DNA from: Phytoactinopolyspora halotolerans
GTDB taxonomy: Bacteria; Actinomycetota; Actinomycetes; Jiangellales; Jiangellaceae
NCBI RefSeq assembly: GCF_010550675.1
Contig: NZ_JAAGOA010000009.1
Span: 62,001-126,000, forward strand
Direction of reading: 5' to 3'
DNA length: 64,000 nucleotides
Positions 52,017 through 61,478 of the stretch are shown one piece after another. The position numbers and the translations under genes are program-made. Numbering within the stretch: position 1 is the stretch's first letter; the number at the start of each line of letters is the position of its first letter. Under the pieces are notes generated by a model that was not told the origin of the DNA, did no database searches, and saw only the letters and a list, made by a program, of their open reading frames with translations.

Positions 52017-53056
52017 CGTGCCTGTGCTCCAGAGTTCGAGAGGGTCTGCGGGTGGGTGTCGGTGCCGGGGCGGGCGCCGGTCGGGGTGCCGTCCTCCGCG
52101 GGCGTCGGTGGATGTGGCGCGTGCGTGCCGGTCAGGGTGAAGAACACGTCGTCCAGGCTCGGTTTGGACAACCCGATCCCGTTGACCGGGACCGACGCTG
52201 CGGCCAGGGCGTTCAGGACGTGGCGGACGTCGTCCGGGGCGTCCACCGGCAGGCTGAGGCGCGTCGCGTCGTCGTGCAGGTGCGCGGTGTCGGTCCGGTC
52301 GACGACGTGCAGCGCCGCACGGGCGTCGTCGGCGCTGGCGAAGGTCAGCTCGACACGTTCCGTGCCGACCCGCTCCTTCAACTCCGCCGCCGTGCCGTCG
52401 GCGATGATCCGGCCGTCGTCGATGACCGCCACGCGATCGGCGAGCTGGTCCGCCTCCTCGAGGTACTGCGTGGTGAGCAGGATGGTGGTCCCGCCGCGCA
52501 GCAGGTCGCGGATCACGTCCCACATCTGCTGCCGGCTGCGCGGATCGAGGCCGGTGGTCGGCTCGTCGAGGAAGATGATCGGCGGCGCGGCGATCAGGCT
52601 GGCGGCCAGGTCCAGCCGCCGCCGCATCCCGCCGGAGTAGGTCTTGACCGCGCGGTCGGCCGCGTCGGCGAGGTTGAACTGGTGCAATAGCTGATCGGCG
52701 CGGTCCCGGGCGCGCGCCCGGCCAAGGTGGTAGAGGCGGCCGATCATCACCAGGTTCTCCCGTCCGGTCAGGATCTCGTCCACGCTCGCGTACTGGCCGG
52801 TCAGGCCGAGCACGTGCCGTACCCCTCCGGGCTCGCGGGCCACGTCGTAGCCGCCGACGGTGGCTTCTCCCCCGTCGAACGGCAGCAGCGTGCTGAGGAT
52901 GCGCACGGTGGTGGTCTTGCCGGCGCCGTTCGGGCCGAGCAGCGCGAGCATGGTGCCTTCGGGTACGGCCAGGTCGACTCCGTCGAGCACGGTCGCGCCC
53001 TTGAACGCCTTTTTCAGGCCGCTGGCGCGGATCGCGTAGTCGTGCGAGTTGGTCAC
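52013..53056 (-). CDS. Drug exporter ATP-binding protein (DrrA-like)
   Basis: 347-aa ATPase. Walker A GPNGAGKTT is at about residues 43-51, signature YSGGMRRRLDLAASL, Walker B IIFLDEPTTGLDPRS. The DrrA-type C-terminal region (ADDARAALHVVDRTDTAHLH, then VNGIGLSKPSLDDVFFTLTG) is complete and followed by a Pro-rich tail. I chose the GTG at 53056 (AGAGGA in front); the longer open frame would run through the operator. First gene of the exporter operon. Confidence 0.93.
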   Translation of the reverse strand: MTNSHDYAIRASGLKKAFKGATVLDGVDLAVPEGTMLALLGPNGAGKTTTVRILSTLLPFDGGEATVGGYDVAREPGGVRHVLGLTGQYASVDEILTGRENLVMIGRLYHLGRARARDRADQLLHQFNLADAADRAVKTYSGGMRRRLDLAASLIAAPPIIFLDEPTTGLDPRSRQQMWDVIRDLLRGGTTILLTTQYLEEADQLADRVAVIDDGRIIADGTAAELKERVGTERVELTFASADDARAALHVVDRTDTAHLHDDATRLSLPVDAPDDVRHVLNALAAASVPVNGIGLSKPSLDDVFFTLTGTHAPHPPTPAEDGTPTGARPGTDTHPQTLSNSGAQAR

Positions 53057-53092
53057 GGTGGTTCCTCTCCGATCCGGTGAGTCAGTACGAGT

Positions 53093-53150
53093 AACTGTAT
53101 ATTGCATAAACTGTATGCAGTGTACACTATGGTTTATGCTATACACAGTT
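53093..53150. promoter_or_regulatory. Large AT-rich inverted repeat, TetR operator region
   Basis: AACTGT at 53093 and ACAGTT ending at 53150 bound a 58-bp imperfect palindrome. The arms share AACTGT, ATA, GCATAAAC and GTGTACAC (centre 53120-53127). It lies between the divergent exporter and TetR genes and is by far the most AT-rich spot nearby. Two overlapping TetR dimers could sit here and silence both promoters. Confidence 0.7.
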
Positions 53151-53187
53151 CTAGGATGGTCGTCAATCTTCACAGCGAAAGGACCGT

Positions 53188-54027
53188 ATGAGCGCCGACC
53201 AATCGCCGGCTCAGGAACCAGTCCGGATGCTCGAGCTGCTGTGGGGGACGGCGACCCCGCCGAGCCGCGGCCCGAAGCCGGCGTTGAGCCTGGCCAAGAT
53301 CGTTGACACCGCCGTCGCGATCGCCGACGCCGAAGGGCTGGCCGCGGTGTCGATGCGCCGGGTCGCCGAGGAGCTCGGATTCACCACGATGTCGCTGTAC
53401 CGGTACGTCCCGAGCAAAGAGGACCTGCTGGAGCTGATGCAGGACGCCGCGGCCGTACCGCCGCCGGACGTGGACCTGGACAGCATGCCGGACCATTGGC
53501 GCGATGCCGCCCGCTGGTGGGCGACGCACAACATCGAGATGTTCCGCCGTCACCCCTGGTTCCTGGATATCCCGCTCAGCGGCCCTCCGATGGGACCCAA
53601 TCAAGTGCGCTGGATGGACCGGCTGCTAGGAGCGTTGGCCGGGACCGGTCTCGCCCCAGGCGAGAAGATGGGTGTGCTGACCCTGCTCAGCACCTGGGCG
53701 CTCAGCGCCGGCCGGCTCGAGCTGTCATTGACCGAGGGCGCGTCGCGGACCGGCATCGAACCGGACGACTGGGATCCGATCTACGGCGAGCTGCTCGCCA
53801 AGGTCGTCGATGCCGAGGAGTTCCCCGCTCTGGCCGAGGTCATCCAGTCGGGCATCTTCAGCGGGCCACAGTCCGACCACGACGACGGCGGTGCCGTCAG
53901 CTCCGACGCCGACGGTCACACTGACGGAGGTGTCGGTGAGGACCTCGGGGATGACATGACGTTCGGCCTCGAGGTGATCCTCGACGGCGTCGAGGCATTG
54001 GTCGAACGCCGTCGCACCTCCCCCTGA
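53188..54027 (+). CDS. TetR-family regulator of the drug exporter (TetR_C-type)
   Basis: 279-aa repressor. The helix-turn-helix is ALSLAKIVDTAVAIADAEGL, then SMRRVAEELGFTTMSLYRYV (about residues 31-75). The ligand domain is the TetR_C type (WRDAARWWATHNIEMFRRHPW, MDRLLGALAGTGLAPGEKM). A disordered Asp/Gly-rich insert lies near residues 230-250 (SDHDDGGAVSSDADGHTDGG). AAAGGA lies before the ATG. It is divergent from the DrrAB-like exporter and surely its regulator: drug binding would free the 53093-53150 operator. Confidence 0.93.
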   Translation: MSADQSPAQEPVRMLELLWGTATPPSRGPKPALSLAKIVDTAVAIADAEGLAAVSMRRVAEELGFTTMSLYRYVPSKEDLLELMQDAAAVPPPDVDLDSMPDHWRDAARWWATHNIEMFRRHPWFLDIPLSGPPMGPNQVRWMDRLLGALAGTGLAPGEKMGVLTLLSTWALSAGRLELSLTEGASRTGIEPDDWDPIYGELLAKVVDAEEFPALAEVIQSGIFSGPQSDHDDGGAVSSDADGHTDGGVGEDLGDDMTFGLEVILDGVEALVERRRTSP

Positions 54028-54030
54028 GCT

Positions 54031-55815
54031 CTAGCGGCCGACGGCGTAGCCCTGCATGCCGCGCGGATTGGCCGCGGCCCGCAGCAGACCGTCGCCGGCC
54101 CGGCTCGCCGCGGAGAGCCGGCCCAGGCTCCACTCCCCCTCGACGACGACGTCGTGCCCGCGTTCGCGCAGCGCTCGCACCGTCGCCTCCCCGATCCGCG
54201 CCTCCACGTGCACCCGCCCCAGAAAGGCGCTACGTGGGTAGAACGACGACGTGAAGTGAGTGGTGTGCCACGATGGCGCGTCGATCGCCTCCTGCATGTC
54301 CATGCCATGGTGGACCCGGCGCAGGAACCACAAGAGCGACCATTGATCCTGCTGGTCACCACCGGGCGTACCGAAGGCGGTGATCTCGCCGTCGGCCACC
54401 GCGAGCGACGGTGTCAGCGTGGTACGCGGCCGTTTGCCCGGCGCCAGCGAGTTCGGCAGCCCTTCGTCCAGCCAGAACATCTGAGCGCGCGTGCCCAGGC
54501 AGAAGCCGAGTCCGGGAATGGTCGGCGCGCCGTGCAGCCACCCACCGCTCGGCGTCGCGGACACCACGTTGCCGTGCCGGTCGACCACGTCCAAGTGGCA
54601 GGTGTCCCCCTTGACTGGCCCCAAGGTGGGCTCGCCGACCCACGTCTCCCCGAAGCTGTCCGGCACCGGTCGCGCGGCGGGCAGCCGGGGTTCCCGCCCG
54701 CCAGGGCTCCCGGGGCGCAGGTCCCCGACGTCGGCCGCGTCCCCGATCAGTGTGCGCCGTCGCTCGGCGTACTCGCGAGAGAGCAGCGCATCCAGAGGCA
54801 CGTCGGCGAACGCGGGATCTCCGTAGAACGCCTCCCGGTCGGCGAAGGCGAGCTTGGCGCATTCGACCACGGTGTGCACGAACTCCGGCCCGGACGGGTC
54901 CATCGATGCCAGGTCGAAGCCCTCGAGGAGCGCCAGCTGCTGCAAGAACACCGGAGCCTGGCTCCACGGACCGGCTTTGTACACCGTCCGTCCGTGATAG
55001 TCGAACGAGATCGGCTCCTCGACGGTGGATCGCCACGCTGCCAGATCGTCGTGGCTGAGCAGGCCGCGGTGCGCCCGCCCACTCTCGTCCATCACCTCGG
55101 TGGCCGCGAACTTGGCGACCGCCTCGGCGACGAAGCCTTCGTAGAACGAGCGGCGGGCGTGCTCGATCTGCTCGTCGCGGTCGTGCGAGGCGGCCGTCGC
55201 CTCGTCGGCGATGCGCTGGTAGGTCTGGGCGAGTTCATGGTTGATGAACCGGCCGCCGGGCGTCGGCGGAGTGTCGCCGTTCAGCCACAACGACGCCGAG
55301 CTCGGCCAATGCTCGCGGAACCACGGCGCGACCCGGGCGATGACGCTCACCGCCGAGCGGCCGATCGGAAATCCTGCGCCGGCGTACTCGATCGCGTACC
55401 GCAACACGTCCGCCGGGCCGAGCGTGCCGTACCGCTGGAGCAGCAGCATCCACGCGCCGAACGAACCCGGCACACACGCCGGCAGCTGTCCCGTCCCGGG
55501 CACCAGGTCAAGCCCGAGCTCCCGGAAGGTCGCGATGTCGGCCGCGGCGGGCGCGCTGCCCTGCCCGCACACGACGAACGGACGCTGCTCGCGTGCGTCC
55601 CAGGCGACGAGCGGGACCTCGCCCCCTGGACCGTTCATCTCCGGCTCGACCACCTGCAGGACGAACCCGGCGGCCACTGCCGCGTCGAACGCGTTCCCGC
55701 CACGTTCGAGGACGGCCATCCCCGCCTGTGACGCGAGCCAATGGGTGGAGGCCACCATCCCAAAGGTTCCGGTCAGCACTGGACGTGTGGTGAACGCCGA
55801 GCTCTGCACAGCCAT
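54031..55815 (-). CDS. Gamma-glutamyltransferase family protein
   Basis: 594-aa Ntn-hydrolase precursor. The autoprocessing nucleophile is probably Thr405 in the block VKGDTCHLDVVDRHGNVVS, which would give a large subunit of 404 and a small one of 190 residues. GGNAFDAAVAAGFVLQVVEPEMNG is the typical N-terminal block. No signal peptide is seen, although many family members are exported. It cleaves or transfers gamma-glutamyl groups from glutathione-like or related compounds; nonclassical members act on other amides. The ribosome site GGGAGG overlaps the edge of the palindrome at 55825. It ends 3 bp from the TetR stop. Confidence 0.9.
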   Translation of the reverse strand: MAVQSSAFTTRPVLTGTFGMVASTHWLASQAGMAVLERGGNAFDAAVAAGFVLQVVEPEMNGPGGEVPLVAWDAREQRPFVVCGQGSAPAAADIATFRELGLDLVPGTGQLPACVPGSFGAWMLLLQRYGTLGPADVLRYAIEYAGAGFPIGRSAVSVIARVAPWFREHWPSSASLWLNGDTPPTPGGRFINHELAQTYQRIADEATAASHDRDEQIEHARRSFYEGFVAEAVAKFAATEVMDESGRAHRGLLSHDDLAAWRSTVEEPISFDYHGRTVYKAGPWSQAPVFLQQLALLEGFDLASMDPSGPEFVHTVVECAKLAFADREAFYGDPAFADVPLDALLSREYAERRRTLIGDAADVGDLRPGSPGGREPRLPAARPVPDSFGETWVGEPTLGPVKGDTCHLDVVDRHGNVVSATPSGGWLHGAPTIPGLGFCLGTRAQMFWLDEGLPNSLAPGKRPRTTLTPSLAVADGEITAFGTPGGDQQDQWSLLWFLRRVHHGMDMQEAIDAPSWHTTHFTSSFYPRSAFLGRVHVEARIGEATVRALRERGHDVVVEGEWSLGRLSAASRAGDGLLRAAANPRGMQGYAVGR

Positions 55816-55824
55816 ACCTCATCC

Positions 55825-55884
55825 TCCCATGATCATGAACACTAACCTGTGTTATGCGCACGGTAAGTGTTCATGATCATGGGA
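55825..55884. repeat. ATGATCATGAACACT palindrome, 23-bp arms
   Basis: Arms 55825-55847 and 55862-55884 agree in 22 of 23 positions around a 14-nt loop. The outer 19 bases match the palindrome at 28167-28223. It lies 3 bp behind the permease stop and 10 bp before the gamma-glutamyltransferase ATG on the same strand, so it could end the sugar-importer transcript and also affect initiation of the next gene. Confidence 0.9.
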
Positions 55885-55887
55885 ACG

Positions 55888-56826
55888 TCACTTCAGCACT
55901 CCGGCGGTGAGGCCGGACTGGACCTGCTTCTGGAACAGGAGGTAGACGATGAGCACCGGCATCAGGGCGATGACGAGCCCCGCGAACAGCGCCGTATAGT
56001 CCGCCCGGAACCCGGTGTTGGCAGCAAGCGTGCCCAGACCCTGGGCGAGAACACGCTTGTCGCCGTCCTGCATGATGACCAGCGGCAGCACGTACTGGTT
56101 CCAGTGGCCCAGGAAGTTGAACAGCGCCAGGCTGATGATGCCGGGCTTCGCCATCGGGAGCATGACCCGGAAGAACAGCGAGAAGTGCGTGCAGCCGTCC
56201 ATGATGCCGGCCTCGGCGACCGACGTCGGCAGAGTGCGGAAGAACGCGGTCAGGAAGAACACCGTGAACGGCATAGAGAACGCGACGTATACCAGCGCCA
56301 GGCTGAGGTAGCTGTTCAGACCGAGGAACTGGCCGATCAATGGGATGTCGCCGGTGTTGCGGACCACGAAGAACATCGGCACCAGCGCCAGGAACACCGG
56401 CAGGATCAGCCCACCGATGAACATGAAGTAGACGATGCGGTTGCCTGGGAAGTCGTAACGCGCGAGCACATACGCACCCATCGCCCCGAACAGCATCGTC
56501 ATCGTCAGGGACATGGCCACGACGATGACGCTGTTCAGGAAGTACTGCCCGATGTTGGCGGCGTTCCATGCTCGGGCGAAGTTGTCCCATTCGATGCCGC
56601 CCGGCAACCCCATCGGGTCGGTGCGGAACTCGCCGTTGGTCTTGAACGACGACAGGATCGCCCACACCAGCGGCAGCGTGGTGATCAGGCCCCAGAACAG
56701 CAGGAACCCGCCGTTCAGCAGACCGATGGCGCGGCCGCGGCCGCCCACGCCGGGTTGGCGGATGCGTGTCTCGCGCGCAGGCGTGTCCGTGCTCGAGCCC
56801 TGGGGGCCGGCCTGAGTCGCGGTCAT
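55888..56826 (-). CDS. Sugar ABC importer permease, NgcG-like
   Basis: 312-aa permease of the MalG type with six spans. The EAA loop is SVAEAGIMDGCTHFSLFFRVMLPMAKP, and TLPLVWAILSSFKTNGEF is the usual N-terminal part. The start overlaps the stop of the partner permease by 4 bp. By gene order and receptor type it is part of an N-acetylglucosamine or chitobiose importer (NgcEFG of Streptomyces). No ATPase gene is in the cluster; such systems borrow a shared MsiK-type ATPase. Confidence 0.9.
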   Translation of the reverse strand: MTATQAGPQGSSTDTPARETRIRQPGVGGRGRAIGLLNGGFLLFWGLITTLPLVWAILSSFKTNGEFRTDPMGLPGGIEWDNFARAWNAANIGQYFLNSVIVVAMSLTMTMLFGAMGAYVLARYDFPGNRIVYFMFIGGLILPVFLALVPMFFVVRNTGDIPLIGQFLGLNSYLSLALVYVAFSMPFTVFFLTAFFRTLPTSVAEAGIMDGCTHFSLFFRVMLPMAKPGIISLALFNFLGHWNQYVLPLVIMQDGDKRVLAQGLGTLAANTGFRADYTALFAGLVIALMPVLIVYLLFQKQVQSGLTAGVLK

Positions 56827-57755
56827 GCCAGCTCCACCCTCTCCCGGCGCAGTACACGAAAGAACAGCACGACGATGGTCATGGTCAGCACCAGCATCAA
56901 CACTCCGATTGCCGCGGCGTAGCCGAAGTCGCTCTGGGCGAAGGCCGCTCGGTAGATCGCCACGCCCAGCACGTCGCCGGCTCCCTGCACGCCACCGTTG
57001 ACGCCGAGCATGATGTGCACGATCGCGAAACCGTCCATCGCCTGGATAGCCATGTACACCCAGCCGACCTGCACGGTGTCCCACACCAGTGGCAGCGTCA
57101 CCTTGCGGAACGTGGTCATCCGGTTCGCGCCGTCCAGCAGCGCGGCCTCATAGATGTCCTTCGGGATCGACTGCATGGCCGCGGAGAACAGCACCACGTA
57201 GAAGCCGACGAACGCCCAGGTCATCACCAGCACGACGATCCAGATGAGATACTTCGGCTCGCCGAGCCACAGCTGTGTCAGGTTCCCGAGCCCGATAGCC
57301 TCGAGGATGTTGTTCAGGATGCCGCCGGCGTTCTCGGGCGCGAACACGTACGCGAACACGATGGCGACGATCGCGTGCGGCAGAACCTGCGGGAAGAAGT
57401 AGACGACCTTGTAGATCGACGATCCCCGCACCCCGGTGATCGCCTGGCCGCGGCCACGGCCGCCGACATTGAGCATCGAGGCGAAGAACAGAGCGAGCAT
57501 TACGGTGAGGACGGGAACGACGACCAGCAGGATCAGGTTGTTGCGCAACGCGGTACGCAGCTGATCGTCGTTCCACATCTCCACGTAGTTGTCGAACCCG
57601 ATGAAGGTCTGGCTTGCGGTCAGCCCGCTCCAGTCGGTCAGCGAGATGTAGATCGCCTGCACGTACGGCGACAACATGTACAACACATAGATCCCGACCG
57701 GCGGCAGCAGGAAAGCCAGGATGAATGGATACTTGCCGTGCCGTAATGCGGTCAT
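56823..57755 (-). CDS. Sugar ABC importer permease, NgcF-like
   Basis: 310-aa permease of the MalF type with six spans. The EAA loop is KDIYEAALLDGANRMTTFRKVTLPLVWDTV (seen in pieces). It lies 5 bp behind the receptor gene and overlaps the second permease gene. It forms the membrane channel with that protein. Family and neighbourhood point to amino-sugar uptake. Confidence 0.9.
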   Translation of the reverse strand: MTALRHGKYPFILAFLLPPVGIYVLYMLSPYVQAIYISLTDWSGLTASQTFIGFDNYVEMWNDDQLRTALRNNLILLVVVPVLTVMLALFFASMLNVGGRGRGQAITGVRGSSIYKVVYFFPQVLPHAIVAIVFAYVFAPENAGGILNNILEAIGLGNLTQLWLGEPKYLIWIVVLVMTWAFVGFYVVLFSAAMQSIPKDIYEAALLDGANRMTTFRKVTLPLVWDTVQVGWVYMAIQAMDGFAIVHIMLGVNGGVQGAGDVLGVAIYRAAFAQSDFGYAAAIGVLMLVLTMTIVVLFFRVLRRERVELA

Positions 57756-57760
57756 GTCTC

Positions 57761-59251
57761 TCAGGCCTCGCGGGTCTGCTTGGAGATGGAGTCGTCGTTG
57801 CGGATCTCCGCCGTGGCCGCCTCACACTGCTCGACCCACTCGTCGACGGTGATGTCGGCACGCAGCAGTGCACCGGTGGCCTGGTCGATGCCGGGGTTCT
57901 CCAACGTCGGATACCAGCTCGGGTACAGCCAGTTGATGACGTTGTCGCCGGCGGCGGTGAGCGCCTGCTGCGCCGACGAAAGCCCGGGCGCCTCGAACTC
58001 TACGCCCTCGTTCGCCGCGGCCACCGACGTCAGGCTGGTGACCGTCTCGGTGAAGCCCCGTGCGCCCTCCACCGACAGCATGGCTCGCATGTATTCCATG
58101 GCCGCTCGCGGGTTGGCTGCGTCGGCCGGGATGAGGTACGGCTCACCCGCGGTGGCGCGGATCGTCTCCAGCGGCATGACCGCGTCCTCGGAGAGCAGCG
58201 GCTCCGGCATCATGGCCAGCTCGAACGTCGGGTCCTCGGCGATCGCGTCGGCCTCTTCATTCTCGATCCAGGAACCGGACGGGCAGAACACCGCGTCGCC
58301 CCTGGCCCACAGCCCCTGGGCATCGCGGAACTCCATCCCCTCGACGCCGGGCAGGAAGTAGTCGTTCTCCTTCAGGCTCCGCAGCGCGGCCGCGGACTCC
58401 CGGATGGCCTCGTGCCCCCAGGCGCCCTCCTCGAGGTTGTCCAGCGGCACTAGGATCTCCGGCCCGGCCAGCTTGGTCGCCATGGTCAGCAGTGGCCAGT
58501 TCATGTACCGCGGCGCGGTGACGCCCTGATACACCCAGGGCGCGATGCCGGACGCCTTGATGTCGGCGCAGACGTCCATCATCTCCTGCCAGGTGGTCGG
58601 CACCGGCCAGCCGTTCTCGTCCATGAGCGTCTTGTTGTACCACAGGCCGAACACCGTGAACGCGTAGTTCAGCACGTACGGCACGCCGTCGCGGGTGCCG
58701 CTCTCGATCGTGCCCGGAATCAGCGTGTCGCGTACCGTCACCGCGGGGTCGTCCCAACTCGGGGCGTCGAACAGTTCGGTCAGGTCGTACAACTGCCCAT
58801 CGCTGGCCAACTGAGCGGTATCCATGCTGCCGTCGCCCGAGTTGTTCACGAAGTCCGGCGGGTCGCCGGCCACGAACCGGGCCTGCAGCTCCGAGCCGAT
58901 GTCGACGGCCGCATTGTGGTTGATCTCCACATCCGGCCACTTTTCGCTGAAGATCGGCTGGTGCACCTGGGTGGCGTACTCGTCACCGAAACCGCCGTCG
59001 AAGATGTAGATCTCCACCGGCTGGTCCTCTGCGATGCCCAGCGGGTTGTCCTCGGTGACATCCGCCTGCGAGCCACCGTCGCCGGAGTCGGTCTCGTCGT
59101 CATCGTCATCGCCTCCGGTGGCGCAGGACGCGAGCAGAGCCGCTCCCGGTCCCACCGCCAGTCCTCCGGCCGCCACCTGCTGCAGGAATGTGCGGCGTGT
59201 GGGCGATGCGGACGTCTTGCGTGCACTGTTCTTCACTGTGCTCCTCACCAT
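57761..59251 (-). CDS. Sugar-binding lipoprotein, NgcE-like
   Basis: 496-aa receptor. RRTFLQQVAAGGLAVGPGAA is a Tat-like signal that leads to a lipobox at LLASC (Cys near residue 43), followed by an Asp-rich stretch. The mature part is a family 1 sugar receptor: FGLWYNKTLMDENGWPVPTTW is the hinge block and FCPSGSWIENE a sugar-site block. NgcE of Streptomyces binds GlcNAc and chitobiose; the same type with the SIS, MurR and kinase genes supports that substrate. A 120-bp gap before it could hold its own promoter. Confidence 0.88.
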   Translation of the reverse strand: MVRSTVKNSARKTSASPTRRTFLQQVAAGGLAVGPGAALLASCATGGDDDDDETDSGDGGSQADVTEDNPLGIAEDQPVEIYIFDGGFGDEYATQVHQPIFSEKWPDVEINHNAAVDIGSELQARFVAGDPPDFVNNSGDGSMDTAQLASDGQLYDLTELFDAPSWDDPAVTVRDTLIPGTIESGTRDGVPYVLNYAFTVFGLWYNKTLMDENGWPVPTTWQEMMDVCADIKASGIAPWVYQGVTAPRYMNWPLLTMATKLAGPEILVPLDNLEEGAWGHEAIRESAAALRSLKENDYFLPGVEGMEFRDAQGLWARGDAVFCPSGSWIENEEADAIAEDPTFELAMMPEPLLSEDAVMPLETIRATAGEPYLIPADAANPRAAMEYMRAMLSVEGARGFTETVTSLTSVAAANEGVEFEAPGLSSAQQALTAAGDNVINWLYPSWYPTLENPGIDQATGALLRADITVDEWVEQCEAATAEIRNDDSISKQTREA

Positions 59252-59371
59252 CTCCGTGCTCCCTTCCTGTTCTCGTCTACTTGGTCTTGTCGTTGGAGCC
59301 GCAGCCGCTCACCGTGGTCGCGAGGGTCTGGCCGCGGCGTCCGGTACGATCTGCCTGCCCCGATCGCGAGG

Positions 59372-60154
59372 TCAGCTCCCCCGGCGGATCCGGCCCTCGT
59401 ATCGCTTGAGTAGTGCGTCATTGTGGGCGTCCCCTTCCGGCACGTTCGCGGAGAGGTAGACAGGGGGTTGTTCGCCGGCGTCCAGCAGCCGCCGCACTAC
59501 CTCTGCCGTGAGGAACTGAGCCAGTAGCGCCGACGTGATCGTCGACACCGCGCACACCGCGCCGCCGCCGGGAAGCGGCAGCACCGCGTCCCCGAACGGC
59601 CCACCGTTGTCCAGCACCACGTCCGCGAAGTCGGACAGCTTGCCGCCGGACGGATGGCGCGACTCCACCTGCTGACTGTGCTGCAGCGAGGTGATCGCGA
59701 TCAGCGGGTGTCCGCGCTCCTTGGCGATGGCCGCGAGCCCGACGATGCTTCCGTTGATCCCGGAGTTCGACGCGATGACGAACACGTCCGCGGGATCCAC
59801 CGGGGTGGCGTTGTACAGGCGCTGCGCCAGCTGCGGATCGCGTTCCAGCCGAGGATCGTTCAGCACCGACGGCGGTTCGCCGTCCTCGACCACCAGATCG
59901 CGCAACGCGATCCGGTTCGATGGGATCAAGCCGCCGGCGCGTCCGGCGATCTCCATCGCGATCGCCTGCGAATGCCCGGTCCCGAAGGCCTGAATCACAC
60001 CACCACGGCGGATTCCCTCGGCCATCAGGTCGGCCGCCCGCGCTACGCCTTCGGCTTGGCTGGACGCCACCTCCTCTATCGCTTCCCGGACCCGCTCAAG
60101 GTAGGCCTCCGCGCTGATCGCGCTCGTGTCGTTCACTGGCTCGTCGGTACGCAC
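59372..60154 (-). CDS. SIS-domain sugar-phosphate protein
   Basis: 260-aa protein with one SIS domain. GGVIQAFGTGHSQAIAMEIAGRAGG and FVIASNSGINGSIVGLAAIAKERGHPLIAITS (shown as family blocks) resemble the UPF0309/YckE-type group that accompanies amino-sugar importers. It probably isomerises or cleaves a phospho-amino sugar; MurQ etherase activity is another option but MurQ motifs are not complete. Start GTG 60154 (AGAGGA upstream) or GTG 60136. It sits between the regulator and the receptor gene on the same strand. Confidence 0.85.
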   Translation of the reverse strand: MRTDEPVNDTSAISAEAYLERVREAIEEVASSQAEGVARAADLMAEGIRRGGVIQAFGTGHSQAIAMEIAGRAGGLIPSNRIALRDLVVEDGEPPSVLNDPRLERDPQLAQRLYNATPVDPADVFVIASNSGINGSIVGLAAIAKERGHPLIAITSLQHSQQVESRHPSGGKLSDFADVVLDNGGPFGDAVLPLPGGGAVCAVSTITSALLAQFLTAEVVRRLLDAGEQPPVYLSANVPEGDAHNDALLKRYEGRIRRGS

Positions 60155-60228
60155 TCCGGTCCTCTCACTACAGCCGTCCCCGTGTCGTGACTGCACTTGT
60201 CGTGACTGCACTTGTTGTCACTGCGCTA

Positions 60229-61242
60229 TCACTGCGCTCCCTTGGAGGGGAGTTGTCTTCGGTGTCCGCTGACGGCGTCGGCGGTCACCTTCAGCGCAGC
60301 GATGGTCTGCTCGTGCCGTCGCTGCGCCACTGCCACGTAGACCAGATCGAGCACGATGGTCTGTGGAAGACGGGATGCGTGCGGAGCCGGCCGGAACGTC
60401 GTCTCGTGCGCGGCCGTGGTCAGGACGATGTCGGCCACCTCGGCCAGCGGCGCCTCGGGCGAACTCGTCACGGCGACCGTCGTCGCGCCGCTGCTGGCGG
60501 CCACGGACAGCATCTCGAACGTCTCCCGGGTGGTGCCGGAGTGTGAGATTCCGACGGCAACGTCGCCCGGCTTGAGCAGCACGCCGCTGGTGAGCCCCGA
60601 GTGGACGTCCGCCCAGGTCCACGTGGGGACACCGATGCGGTGCAGGCTGAGCTGCGTCTTCTGCGCCATCAGCGCGCTGCCGCCCATGCCGTACAGCTCG
60701 ACGCGGCGGGCGGCGTCGATCGCGTCCGCCGCGCGCTCGACCGCCTCCAGGTCCAGTTGCGCCATCGTCTCTTGAATCGCCCGGATCTCCGCGGTGGCGA
60801 TCAGGCTGGCGACGCGGTCGATCGGATCGGTGGGGCTGATCGCCCGGCCGATGTCGATCTCCCAGCCCGCCACCGACGACGACCGGCCGGTCTCCTCGGC
60901 CATGGCCAGCCGGAGATCGGCGTACCCGGCCAGCCCGATCGCACGGCAGAAGCGGGTGACCGTCGCCGGGGACGTGCCACTGCGCTCGGCGGTCTCCAGG
61001 ATGGTCGAGCGAGCGATCGCCGCGGGCGCGGACAGCACCTGCTCCCCGACGCGGAGCAGCGCGGCGGGGAGGGTGGGAAGCAGGGCGCGGGTGCGGGCCA
61101 GGATGGCGTCGCCGCTGAGTCGCTCGCCGGCGACCGACGTCGGTGCGGCGGCGGGCTCCGGAACCGGGGCTGCTTCTAGCACCGGGCCGTGCTCTGGCTC
61201 CGGGCCGTGCTCCGGCTCGGACGCCGGTGCGTCGTCGGACAC
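60229..61242 (-). CDS. MurR/RpiR-family regulator
   Basis: 337-aa regulator. An unusual N-terminus of about 45 residues with repeated EPEHGP precedes the RpiR helix-turn-helix (SAPAAIARSTILETAERSGT, SPATVTRFCRAIGLAGYADL). The SIS sensor domain follows (YGMGGSALMAQKTQLSLHRI and VAVGISHSGTTRETFEM). MurR-type proteins sense MurNAc- or GlcNAc-phosphates. It diverges from the kinase gene and precedes the SIS and ngc genes, so it probably controls both directions. Confidence 0.92.
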   Translation of the reverse strand: MSDDAPASEPEHGPEPEHGPVLEAAPVPEPAAAPTSVAGERLSGDAILARTRALLPTLPAALLRVGEQVLSAPAAIARSTILETAERSGTSPATVTRFCRAIGLAGYADLRLAMAEETGRSSSVAGWEIDIGRAISPTDPIDRVASLIATAEIRAIQETMAQLDLEAVERAADAIDAARRVELYGMGGSALMAQKTQLSLHRIGVPTWTWADVHSGLTSGVLLKPGDVAVGISHSGTTRETFEMLSVAASSGATTVAVTSSPEAPLAEVADIVLTTAAHETTFRPAPHASRLPQTIVLDLVYVAVAQRRHEQTIAALKVTADAVSGHRRQLPSKGAQ

Positions 61243-61380
61243 CCTCGCACCCCTTTCGCGCCGTTACACTGTCGGTTTCACGCCGTGGTGACGCGTCGTC
61301 ACCCCGGCGACACGCGCTACCGGGACCAGGCACCCGAGGTCTGATTGCAAATTTCACGACTGCCCAGATCGGTTAATGTG

Positions 61381-61396
61381 CTGAAAACTATTTCTG
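61381..61396. promoter_or_regulatory. RpiR-type operator candidate in the divergent promoter
   Basis: CTGAAAACTATTTCTG is an imperfect palindrome (GAAA, 4-6 nt, TTTC) in an AT-rich patch between the MurR/RpiR and kinase genes. GAAA-TTTC sites are known for RpiR-family regulators. It lies about 83 bp before the kinase GTG. Another AT-rich spot is near 61345-61355; nothing else is seen in this 236-bp region. Confidence 0.45.
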
Positions 61397-61478
61397 AACG
61401 TTGAGCGTGTCAAGAGTTCGCCGCCAGCTTGGCGAAGCTGTGACATGCTGGCGACGCAACGGAAACGAGAGGAACTCC

